DNA of 64,000 bases. It comes from Phaeosaccion multiseriatum (Eukaryota; Ochrophyta, other classes). Positions 28,235 to 43,680 of this stretch are shown piece by piece. How positions within the stretch are numbered: the first letter of the stretch is position 1; each line of letters begins with the position of its first letter. The notes beneath the pieces are model-generated. The model did not search any database. It saw nothing but the letters and a program-made list of their open reading frames with translations, and was not told where the DNA came from. The stretch lies in assembly GCA_965112735.1 (NCBI GenBank), contig OZ218951.1:1736001-1800000 (forward strand), written 5' to 3'. The translations under genes and the position numbers were made by a program.

Positions 28235-30662
28235 TTACAGCTCGTCGTTCTGCTGCCCTAGTTTCTGCTTCAGAGACGCCAGGCGGGAGCGAACGCTGCC
28301 GCCGCCGGAGGTGCTCCTCGCCTCCCCCGCTCCGCTGTTGACACTGCCGCTGTGCCCCCTCTTGTCGGCTCCACTACCACCACTTCCGCTGCTGCTGCCA
28401 CTGCTGCCGCTGCTGTCAACTGGGACGGGTTGTTCACGCGGGCCCTCCTGCTGCTGCTTGCGCTCCTCTTCATGCTGACGTGCTGCTGCTGCTGCTGCTT
28501 CGTCTCTCTCCGCTTGCTCCGCTGTTGCTGCTGCTGCTCTTTGCGCTGCTTCTCTCTCCACTGCTTCTCTCTCCGCCATCTTTGCTGCCGCCTCTCTCAA
28601 CGCTGCCTCTCTCTTCTCTGCTTTTCTCTCCGCTTCCTCTGCTGCTGCCCTTCTCTCCATCGCCTCTCTCTTCTCTGCTTCCTCTGCTGCTGCCCTTCTC
28701 TCCATCGCCTCTCTCTTCTCTGCTTCCTCTGCTGCTGCCCTTCTCTCCATCGCCTCTCTCTTCTCTGCTTCCTCTGCTGCTGCCCTTCTCTCCATCGCCT
28801 CTCTCTCTGCTTCCTCTGCCGCCGCCGCCGCCGCTGCTCTCTCCGCTTGCTCCGTTGCTGCGGCTGCTCTTTGCGCTGCTTCTCTCTCCACTGCTTCTCT
28901 CTCCGCCATCTTTGCTGTAGCCTCTCTCAACGCTGCCTCCCTCTTCTCTGCTTTTCTCTCCGCTTTCTCTCTCTCCGCTTTCTCTCTCTCCGCTGCTTTT
29001 GCTGCTGCCTCTCTCTCCGCTGCCTCCCGTGCGGCGAGATCCCTGGCTGCCTTCCTCATCTCGTTTGCTATCCTCGCCTCTTCTGCCGCTACCCTCGCTT
29101 CGAATTGATCAAACTTATCGCCGCTCCCCTCGTCCTCCACCCCCTCCAAGGAAGCACCACATCCTTCTCCGTCGTCGCTCCTGCCTGCCGCTTGCAGAGT
29201 CTGCGGTGCCGAGCAAGCCCCTTCTTCTACTCCAATCCCCAGGGAAGAGGAAGTTGGAAGAGAGGAAGAAGAAGGCGAGGAAGAAGACGCAGCCCCAGCC
29301 CAGCCCGGTGGTGTGGTCTCCCGTCTCTTTCTCGCATCACCCCTGCTCCGACCACCCCATCCACGACCAGCCTTCTTGGAAAACACCTTGATAACAAACA
29401 TGTACGTGAGGAAGAAGACAAGGATCACGACGAGCATCATCGTCCAAGAGGCGAACATACTCCGTCGTTTGCGTTTGAGGTGTGCAGCCACCCTCTCGTT
29501 CTCCTTGCGAAGCTTGTCTGTATTAGCAGAGGCCTCTTGCTCGGTGTCGTCCAGCCGCGCGGTCTGCTGCTTGAGCGACCGGTTGATCTGCAGGCTGCTT
29601 TCCTTCAGCAGAGATGCCATGTTCGCAATCTCGCTCGCCATGGCGTCTGCGACGAGAGCGTCTGCCTCTTCCTGGGCCCGCTCGTCTCGCTGTTTCTGAT
29701 GCGGCTTCTGGCGCTGGTGGTGAGAAGCTCCTCCTCCTCCTCCTCCTCCTCCTCCTCCTCCTCCCATCACCGACAGCGCATCTTCTCCTCCACCAGCAGT
29801 TGCTGCCCCCCTTCTACCTCCCCCCAAGTCGGCATCAGCGTTGTCCCTGAGGTTCCCCACCCCGCCGTGCCCTCCTGCTGCTTCTGCTGGTGCGGTACTC
29901 TCAGTGGAATACGTTACACTCCTCCTGCCAACAGTATCGCCCTCCACATCGGAAGCCGCATCCGCAGGAGCAGTGGCCTGCGCAGTGCTGTACTTGTTAC
30001 TTCTACTGCCCACACCCCTCGCTGCTGCCGCACGCACTCTTTGGCCCCTTCTGGCCTGGCTTCCCGCAATGAGCTCCTCTATTCGCCTGCGGTAGTCAAG
30101 TAGGGTCTGCCAAGAAAAGGGTAAAGGAAGGGGAGGTCGGGTCGGTAAAAGAGGTTAGAGGTCGCTCAACCTCGTCGGTTGGTTCTGTCTCTGAGACGTC
30201 CTACAGACTATGCCTCTGCGAGTGTTCTCTCCTTGGTTTTCCATTGGCTGAGGGGGGGATATCTACATTTCCCCTACAGAGAAGGGCCAGTCATCTCACA
30301 GACGCCGGCTAAAGCTGCCGTTAGTCCCTCCGCCTCTCGCATCCTTTTTTAGCAGTCCGGACGACCTCGGACCTATACGCCAGGACACATTGTCATCCAC
30401 GCACCTCGGCAGTGAGAGAGGCAGTGAGGAATGATACTTGCTCGTCTGTCTTGAAGTCTGCCTCGAGCTCCAGCAGCTCTTCCTCCAAGTGGGCGAGGAA
30501 GCACTTGAGCCGCCGCTCCCCCTCGCGCGCCTTCTGCTGCTGCTGTCGCTGCTCCCCTGCGGGGGTGTCGTTGGCCCCTGCCTCACAGCACTTCTGCTCC
30601 AGCCGCTCTGAGGCGCCCAAGAGGCGTTGTAGCTCGATATGGCGGCTCCTTACAGACGCCAT
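28235..30662 (-). CDS. USE1: Use1-type ER SNARE with long lumenal tail ending NDEL
   Basis: Two exons, 30662-30405 and 30106-28235, joined in phase 0 (GAG|GTGCGT ... TTGGCAG|ACC), give 709 residues. The N-terminal helical part (RHIELQRLL, then HLEEELLELEADFKTDEQ) is followed by LLDYRRRIEELIAG, low complexity, and a SNARE-like heptad region (EIANMASLLKESSLQINRSL, LDDTEQEASANTDKLRKENE) and one membrane helix (TMMLVVILVFFLTYMFVIKV, about 29380-29460). This layout matches Use1, the Golgi-to-ER SNARE of the syntaxin-18 complex. Use1 normally has almost nothing after the membrane helix. Here about 378 residues follow: Ser/Gly-rich linker, then a charged Ala/Glu/Arg coiled coil with four near-identical 15-residue repeats, ending Q-N-D-E-L-stop. 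In a tail-anchored SNARE that segment is lumenal, and NDEL resembles a KDEL-type retrieval signal. The name rests on topology and motif, not on a search. Confidence 0.8.
28632..28815 (-). repeat. 45-bp coding tandem repeat (AAAEEAEKREAMERR)
   Basis: About four near-identical 45-base units inside the Use1-type gene encode the 15-residue unit; the edge copies are more diverged. Nearly unchanged DNA between units suggests recent expansion or homogenisation. Confidence 0.9.
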
Positions 30663-31090
30663 GCCATGCTCAAAGATGGGGCTTCTCGAGAAATGGTGCT
30701 CCACAAGCCTTTGGTGCCATCTGCGGTGCCTAATAGTAATGGTGTGAAAAAGGGTGATGAAGGCTCAGGCTTGCTGGGGCAGCAGCCGCGCTACCGGCAG
30801 CGAAAAAGTGCCCTCCCCCAGCAAAGGGATAGGGGATGACGATGGGCATACGGCCAAAGGTAGAGGGTAGAGGGCAGGCCCCCCCTTCTTGTTTTCCTCT
30901 CGCAGGGCCGGCGTGGCGAGGTTCGTATGAGACAACGAGTATGAATTAGGCTGAGCTGAGTCTTAGCGACTCTCCCCATCTCTCTTTCTCCCTCTCTCTC
31001 TCTTCCTCTCTCTGTCTGGCTGACTCTCTCTCCTCCCTCTCTCTGGTTGACTCTCTTTCTCTCTTTCTCTCTCCCTCTCCCTCTGTTTAG

Positions 31091-31154
<64 letters not shown>

Positions 31155-31181
31155 GCTGACTGTCTCACCCTCTTCTCCTCC
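30663..31181. other. Spacer with (CT)n tract
   Basis: Upstream of the Use1-type gene and downstream of the argininosuccinate lyase stop, both on the minus strand. CT-rich tract at about 30980-31150. No gene seen. Confidence 0.65.
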
Positions 31182-35783
<4,602 letters not shown>

Positions 35784-35860
35784 ATCCTCTTGCACGGAGA
35801 GAGTGAGTTGAGCGAGTAAGAGGAGAAGCGGTAGAAAAAGCAAACACACGATCCCGGAGG

Positions 35861-36017
35861 ATTTAGGTAGGGTGTTTTGAGTGTGGTTTCGTGTCGAGAG
35901 CAGCATGTGGTCGCGACATGACCTAAGGCTTATTCGTGTCGAGAGCACGAGGGGTGGTCTCGAGTCGGAGCCACGACTGAGCGCAGGGGACAGGCTGGCG
36001 TACACGCGGATTCGAGC
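35861..36017 (+). repeat. Left terminal inverted repeat of the transposon
   Basis: Matches the reverse complement of 45514-45669, with one single-base indel and a few substitutions. Contains two direct copies of TTCGTGTCGAGAGCA at 35888-35902 and 35933-35947, which could be transposase binding sites. Confidence 0.95.
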
Positions 36018-36200
36018 CGCACGGGCACACTGGATCTTCTCGGGATCTCCTCTTCGCACTGCGTGGTAATGACACGACCTTTTCCCTCCTCTGCTTGTCT
36101 TTCCCACTCTCTACTGGGCTGCTCTTACGTCCTCAAACGTTAAGACTTCAGCGCCCTTTCAGGGTGGGAAACAAGGTGAGAGACAGTTACACACGTCACC

Positions 36201-39200
36201 ATGCCTGTTGCGAGTGCAGAGAGTACTGGAGATATGCTCGGGCTCTTCGACGACCTCAGCGCTTCGGGCGATAGACTCCAGCGACGGTACGATGAGTGTG
36301 CTGCAGTTGAGAGTACCGTAGGCCTCGAGTACACGTTTGCCGAACGAGCGATTGATGAGGAATGGCTGATCTTTCAGGCATTGTTAGAAACATTGCGGAA
36401 AGCGAAGCTGTCCCTGTCTGGTATCACACTTGAGGGCCAACGCAAGGTCTTCAACAGTATGTGTCCTCATCCTGGTAACTGCATTGAGGGGTGGAATGGT
36501 TCCGTGCTGCCAAGCAGCTCTGAATGTTTGCACCGGTTATGCCATCTGCACTGTGGAGAGCTGCACGGACTCGGTGCACACAAGACTGCCTTCCGTCGCC
36601 GGCACTCATTGTCCATCCAGGAGACCGCCCCTGCTGTAAGAATCGACAGTGCCGAGAGTTGTTGCGCCAAGTTCCTCGCCTCCTCACTGCTCTCTTCACC
36701 CCTCCCCGAGAGCACCCTCTTGTGGGACGTATCTTCCTCCTGGAGTGAGCGATGCGCACAGCTTCCTGAACCAGTGCGTGAAGGCTTGGAGTGCGTGGGT
36801 CATAAGGTACGATGGGTAGGGAGTGGAGCTATTGACGAAAAGTCTGACACAGCTCGCTTTCGCTTCGATTTGGTCTCACTTGACCTCCACACCCCCCCCT
36901 GAATCCCCTGTCGCTCGCTGTCGTTTACTTTTCCAGTCACTTTGTGGCGAGCTCTGCAGTCGCAATTTGTGTCCCGCCTGTGGCACTTGTCTGAGTCTGC
37001 TGGGCATGGAGTGCCAGCAAGGGGAGTGCGAGATTGCTGCGCATCTCGTGTCACGGGACGCCCTTCTTCCCACCTCCGGAGGGGGCGGGGGCTGTGGGGA
37101 CAGGGGGGAAGGGGAGGACGGCTTCTTTCAAGACGTAGGGAGTGAAGACGTGTACGATGGGGCAGGAGACTTTGGGGGGGGGGGGGGCGACGACATGTAT
37201 GGCATCGCTTGGGAGGAGTTACACTCGGACGAACCCAGAGCGGCGGCGCCCGAGTACTCGGACACGCCGCACCACAGGCCGACGCGCAATATTCAAGAGA
37301 TGGTGGAGACTATAACAAATGGGGACGCAATATCGCTGCACCAACGTCAAGTGGCATGGTTAGGGCGACAGGGGGGCAACTCGGAGATAGTGGAGCTGAT
37401 GCAGGCCTACTTTTACGGCAAGCCCTACCCACAGCGGATTGAAGCACTTTCGATATGCGCCAGCTGTGGCTCGAGCATGACTGCCATCCACAGTCAACCT
37501 TGTCTTTGGACACAGGAAGCGGTCTTCCCGCACTACCTCGTGCTCGTGGACTATCAATGCCCCAGGTGCGGCCACATCGCCCTGGCGGATACCTCCAGCC
37601 ATGCCCTCTTTCGGAGCACGTATACCACAGTCTTGGCTTACAAAGCTGGCTTCGACTTTCTCGACCAAATCCGACGCAACGGTACTACAGCAGCCAACTG
37701 GACAGGATGCTGCGTGGACGGAGCATCTAGACTTGGCTTGACAGATGTGCTCACGATCCCTGCGGAGACTCTGAGAGCGCGGGGCAGGCAGGGCCTCATG
37801 GCCTTCCTCCTCAATATGGAGGGCGTCCTGGACCCCTGGCCGTGTTGCCCTATTTGCGGTCTGGACCCGTGGGCATTCGTTGTCGACGGTCTCATGGAGG
37901 GTAAGTGTTGAGCAGCCTCCCTACCTCCCTCCCATCCCTCCCATCCCTCCCATCCCTCCCATCCCTCTCTCCCTTCCTCCCTCCCCCCGCCCCCCCACCC
38001 GCGCCTGGCCTGCCTCTGTTCTCCCTTCTTCCCCCCCTTCCCTCCCTGCCCACCGCTCCCCCCCCCCCACCCACCCGTCCCCCTGCGTACCCCCTCCTCT
38101 TCACTCTCTGTCCACCGCCCCCGCCCCTACCCCCCTACCCTCCTGCCTACCTCGTTCGCGTCCTCCCTCGCTGCCTACACACCGCCCCTGCTTCTTCTCT
38201 GCCCCCTCCTACTGCCTCCTACTCTCTCGCGGTATCAGCTGCTCTCCTATGTATTCCTTCCTCCCCATAGGGGCCTTACCCCTTGCCTCCCTCGATCCGA
38301 TCCTCCCTCCGTATATGCCCCCCGCCCTCTTCTCCCCCCCCCTTTCTTTCCCCTTCTCCCCTTGATTTCGCTACGTCACTTCGTGTATGCATCACGTCCG
38401 TCGTCCCTCGTCCCACACCCATGCCTCTGTATGCTTGCGACATGTGCACTCACTGATTCAGGCCTTCAACGAAAGTTGATGAATCTGGCTGAACCGACCA
38501 ACTCAGTCAGAAAGGACCTCCCCCGCTGAAGCGCTTACACTTCGGGGATATCACGGAGCTTGGTTCTCGTCAGCAGCCTACACGCAGTGCCCTGCTGAGG
38601 TATGCACGAGTGAAAACGAGTGGCGGCAAGGAGGGGAAGCATCGTCCCCAGCTGACAAGAGAGGAGCTTACCGAGCTGCAAAATGGCGGTGAAGTACCGG
38701 AATGGGTGAAGGACTGTTTCATGTGGTTTGACGCTTTCGCGGGCTACAAGGCCGAGTCCGTGAGGTGAGGCAAGGCCACCATCATGAACTCTTCTTTCAC
38801 TCTGCACCGCACCCTACACTTCCAATCGTCCAAACGCTCTGCCCCCCCCCCCCCTGGATATCCCCCCTGCCCCCCTCAATCCCTTCCCATTCAAAGTCCC
38901 GCCGTTGGAGTCCCGACTGCGGAAGTGTTCCCTCCCCTCTGGAGATACTTGTGCAGGAACTTTGCGGCGGATGGAGCGTCGGACGTTCTCCCGGGGCTCA
39001 GTGGAGGAGTCGAAGGCGTTGAGGAGGACGTACTTTCAACAGCTTTGACGGGGCCTTTTGACGAGGACGAAGGAGTCTCACCAGACGCGGGGCACGAGGA
39101 CGATGTGCACGTGCTGGACTCGAAGGAGGTAGAGAGGTGCGTCCTTGAGACAGAGAAGGCCTGGACAAGTCGCTCCGGCCTGTGCAGTTTTTTTGTCTGT

Positions 39201-42200
39201 ACTGAGCTGCAACTGTCCCTCCTCTGGGCCTCGGTGCACCCACCGGCAGGTACATTTTCGGGACACACCTTTGGCTTGCAGATTGGCTGGAGAAGGACAT
39301 GGAGGAGTGCCCCCGGAGCTCTTGACTCGCCTCTGGAGGCACTACCCTCTTTTTGCCATGGCAGTGATGGAGTATAGGCTCCTGAGGGAGCGCCACGAGA
39401 AGGCCATTGAAGAGGGAAGGCTCCACTTCGTGCACGAGGAGTGTTTTGCGCACAAGACACCCACTTTCCTTCTGGGGAATGTTCAGCGTAGGAATGAGGT
39501 GCGAAACCGCTTCATAGTCGTGTGTAAGGAGATGGACGAGGCGGACAAGGGACTGCACCGCCCCTTGGAGACGAAGGTCGTGTCGAAGGACGATGACTGG
39601 GCACAAGGATTCTGCTGCTCGCAGACCTTCGAAAGTGTAAGTGGACAGCACCGCATGGGATCATGGCTTCCCCGCTTTGTGACCTTGCTGAGCTTTCCGC
39701 CCCCCTTTCCCCTCCCGCTACCCCCCGCTACCCCCCCCCCACCCACCCACCTCCTTTCTCTCATGTCCAAAACCATGCGCTCCGTACTCCTGCCTTCGAA
39801 CCATTCCCCCCCGCCCTTCTGGCTCAACCCTGAACTCGCCTACTTGTCCTCTCGCCTTTGTGTGTTGTTGGGCCTTTTTCTCGTCTCTTGTACCGCAGAG
39901 ACCGGAGAGGCGACCCTACGCACAGGATGAGGAGAACCGCGGGCCTTCCTCAAACAAGACCGGAGTGGACAAGGACGACGGCTTGTGCTGCAAGAACAGC
40001 AGCAGCTGTGCCAACATGTCGTCGGGCTTGTTCTTATGCTTCTGTTCTCATCGGTTCCCGCTCGCCCAGCTGTTCATGCCGAGGCCAGAGTCGGTGGCGT
40101 ACCCTTTTGAGCTGATTCGACGCTGGAGTGCTTCAAGTTCCAAGCACGCGAGAGTGCTATGGATCTACGACAACGGTGAGCTTAACGCGTCTGAGGGTTG
40201 TTTGTGGGGAATGAGTGTGGAGCCTTTGAAGCGGTGAAGGCCCTCTCGAGGGTCGGGGAGGAGTGTGCAGAGTCTGGTAGTGCTGCTGGTACAGTGTTTA
40301 TGACGTCCCGAGGTCTTTAGAGGGTTCGGTGAGGAGTACTGAGGGTCCGGCGATGCTGCCGATGCCCCCTGTACTCCCTCTCGACTCCTCAAAGGCCGCG
40401 GGGACAAGTAAGGACGGTTCCGCAGCACTGCTAGTATACTCTTCACACCTTTCTGACATCTCCAGAAGAGTCGGAAAAGTGTGGAGGGGTCAAGCTGGGC
40501 CTGCGAGAAAGTCCTGGTCACTTGTGCCTGTCGTGTGACCCCCCTCGGGCGTGATTCGGTGCCTGACAGGGTCAGACATGAGCAGAATCGAAAGTGTTTG
40601 GGTGGAGGGAAGGGGATCAGTGACTGCGGCACCGCTTAGTAATCTGCAGAGGGGTAGAGGATGCGTAGGGGCAGCTTCAGACCAAAAATAGTGGGGCAAG
40701 TTGGTCATGCCGGCTTAAACGCTGTGCAGGTGGTCGTTTTCCCTGTTTTGGGGCAGAAATGAGAGGGATTTGCTACGCTAACCTGTGAAGTCAACCTTGT
40801 GGGTTTCTACCCCAATGTCTGATTAGGTTTCCTTGTAGCCCTGACCAAACTCAAACGATCCGCGCTAGATTTCGGCCAAGCGTCCACCATGGTGACCCAG
40901 GGGGGGTGATTCAGTGACTTACTTTGGCGGCACGAGCAAACTGGGTGCCGGTTTGGCCCAAGCAGAGGAGGTGAATGGACTGCTGCATGTTTGAGGGTTG
41001 GTAGGATTGTAGAGGATCCTTTATCTGAGCTCCTGACAAAGAGATTCGGGAAAATACCTCCGGCTTGGCTGACACGTAACAGGGGTGGTGATCTTCCCCA
41101 AGCTGAGACGCAGAGGGGGAGGGCCAAGACCACCTGTGAAGTCACTGGTGCAGGGTACATAGATTGGTCAGGCCCATGTTTCCTTGTGCGCCTCACCAGA
41201 GGCAAGCGATGCGCGCTGGGTTTGTGGCAAGGGTCCACCATGGTCACGTAGGGGGGCTGATTCAGTGACTTAGTCGGCCTGACTTTTTTTGGTTGTGGGG
41301 GGGCGGGGGGGGGGGGGGAATGCCCGTACTCATTCCTGGTGCTTCTGAAGTGATACAGAGTGTGTATGACGCCCTGTTCATGCTTTGTTGGTGCCTCTAC
41401 AGTGCTCTGCGATGCCTCAACCCTGTACCGCTTCGCCTCCGAAGGGATTGGAATTTCCTTCAGTGTCACTGAAAAGGGTTGGAAGTGCGGCAGGCAGCGT
41501 CCGTACCCCCTCTGCTGCCTCCGCGGTGAACAGAGTGTGCTGGGTTGATGCAGCAGTTGCCAAGGAAATGCCTAACTTCTGCTCTCCGTTGCTCTGCGTT
41601 GCTCTCCGTTGCTCTCCGTTGCTCCTCTCCTCGTCCTCCTGGCCCAGTGTGTAAGCTGCACAAGTACATCTTGTACCGGGACCCGCGCCTACTTTTTCGC
41701 ATCAGGTTTTGCCTGGACCGCTTTCATTTGCCCAACCATGTGGCCTGCAACACCCTTTACGGCATCTTGAGTTTGATGAAACGGTCAGCGTACGAGAAGA
41801 ATGTGCCTCTCTTGTTCGAAGAGTACAGGTAAACTCCCCCCCCCCTCTCTCTCCTGCCCCCTGCCCATACCCTTGAATTGGGTACATTCCCCTGGGCAAT
41901 TCAGTTTCCCCACAGTGTAAGAACTCAGCCGCCTTCCCCGTCGTGATTGTCGTCTCTTCCTCAGCGTCTTGCGAAGCCTTGACACCCAAGCGGCGGAGCA
42001 GAACAACAAGGAGGTTCGCAAAATCGCCACGCAGGTGAAGGAGAGTCTCGGGCTACAGCTCACTCAAGTTTTTCTCCTCACTTCCTTGCTTTTTGTGCCT
42101 GCCTGCCTTGCCTGTGGACTCCCAGTTGGCGCACATGTCGTCGCGCACAGCTCAGATGTACGTTAACGTTTTCTTACACATGGTCGCGGAGAAGAGACTG

Positions 42201-43673
42201 AAGGACATGGCCGCGGAAGGCTCACGAGGAGCAATCGAAGCGGTAGGTGCTTTACCCTGGCCCCCTTCCAGGCTTGCTTGTCAAAGTGATACATGTGTGT
42301 GTGTATGTTTGTGTGTGTGTGTGTGTGTGTGTCTCTCCTTTACAGGTCACCATGCCCGACATGGAGACCATCAGCCCGGAGGAAGAGAATGTTCGTTTCT
42401 GGTTGGCTTTGGAGGCTTCGGCTGACCTCGTCTGGGTGTCTCACTCGAAAACCATCCCACCTCTCCTCCCTCCATCCTTTTTACTCCTCTCACGCCGCAC
42501 CCCTGTCCAGGAGCAGGTTGGCGAGGCCAGTTCCAGCCCTCTTCTTGTGGGCCTCCGCCAAGGCCTCCATCGTGAGGCGCCTCAACCGTCGCCGCGGGGC
42601 GATTCGGTGGGCAGCGTCGTGCAGGAGGACGAAGGGGTAGAGGAAGAGAAATCCGAGGATACAGACCCCAGGGGGGCAGTACAAGAAGGAGAGGAAGAGG
42701 CACAGAGATCAGAAGGGAGAGGGCAAGGAGCAGGAGCATCAGAAGGAGGCGGGGAGGGGGAGCAGGAGTCACAGCAGGGGCGGGGGAGGGGCAGAGTCGC
42801 AAGCGAAAGAGGGGGCGACCTACAGAGGCAAACACGGCGGGGCTGCCGCCAGAGGGTGACGAGGCCGCCCTACAATGGGCCTTCCACGGTGGGCAGGGGG
42901 ACGAAATTCTCTTTACGCTCTTCAACGCCGAGATTACGCGGAACACGCTACGGTACCTGCTGTCCTTCACGTGGCTGAACGACGAGGTGATCAATCTCTG
43001 CCTCGACCTTATGGCAGAGGACGACAAGACGAAGTGTGAGCTGGACAGCGAACGCCGCCCGACCCACTTCTTCAACTCCCACTTCCTCCACAAGCTCACC
43101 GACAAGTTCCTCAGCATGGACCAGTACGTCTACGCGAACGTGAAGAGGTGGACACAAGGCGAAAAGGTGGTGGGGGGAAACGTTTTCGAGTGTGGCAAGG
43201 TCATTGTGCCGGTCAACATTCACATGCATCACTGGTATTTGGTGATCATTGACATGGAGAAGAAGGTAGTGCAGTGCTACGACAGCAAGTGGGGCAAAGG
43301 CGACCTCGCACGCAACGCTATCATGCTTTGGCTGCAGGACGAGCACGTGGATAAGCTCAAGAGTAAGTGTCTGGGCAAGCTCACCGCTGTGTCTTCTGTC
43401 TCTCATTAACCACCCCCCCCCTTCTTCCTCCTGTCTGCAGCGCCCATGGACATGGTTGGATGGCAGTCCCTGCCGACTTGCAGCGACACGACCCCCTGGC
43501 AGAAGAATGGATACGACTGCGGAGTCTTTACTGTGTCCTTTGCAAGGTGCATCTATGAGGGCAAGTCCCTCAAGGAGGAGGTGCGGGAGGAAGACATGGG
43601 GGAGAAGCGCAATGAGATCGCGCGGATGCTGCTGAAGGAGGCGGAGCGGAGGAAGGAGGCAGGAGAGACTTAA
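36201..43673 (+). CDS. KDZ-type transposase with C-terminal Ulp1 cysteine protease domain
   Basis: Exons that join in phase: 36201-36806, 36937-37900, 38462-38764, 38897-39249, 39308-39636, 39899-40175, 41648-41828, 41965-42034, 42126-42242, 42346-~42.6 kb; then a protease part ending 43362 and a last exon 43441-43673. Early Cys pairs (CPACGTC, CASCGSS, YQCPRCGHIA, CCPICGLDPWAFVVDG) look like zinc-binding clusters. The catalytic core follows: SSGLFLCFCSHRF, then RVLWIYDN joined across a 1.47 kb intron to VCKLHKYIL, giving the family's YDNxC; then FCLDRFHLPNHVAC, and an AEQNN segment. The Ulp1 (C48) domain has WLNDEVINL, HHW (catalytic His), the Asp in CYDSKWG, Gln in WQKNGYDCGVF, and the catalytic Cys in DCG. 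Two spots do not resolve: a C-run at 38520-38524 where the best frame shifts by one, and the link between about 42.57 and 42.85 kb. Confidence 0.85.
40781..41271. repeat. ~140-bp direct duplication in transposase intron
   Basis: Segments 40781-40921 and 41131-41271 are diverged copies (shared TTTCCTTGT, GTCCACCATGGT, GATTCAGTGACTTA) 350 bases apart, inside the 40176-41647 intron. The minus strand across both is open for 220 codons. Confidence 0.8.
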
Positions 43674-43680
43674 ATCTAAA

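Noticed and set aside
28352-30103. 583-codon plus-strand ORF rich in Leu, Cys and Ser
   Set aside because: Antisense of the Use1-type gene, whose own frame has SNARE and membrane features and a clean intron.
35861-36020. Box-B-like GGATTCGAGCC in the transposon terminus, as a sign of a tRNA-derived element
   Set aside because: No box A at the right distance, and the element carries protein-coding genes and inverted termini typical of DNA transposons.
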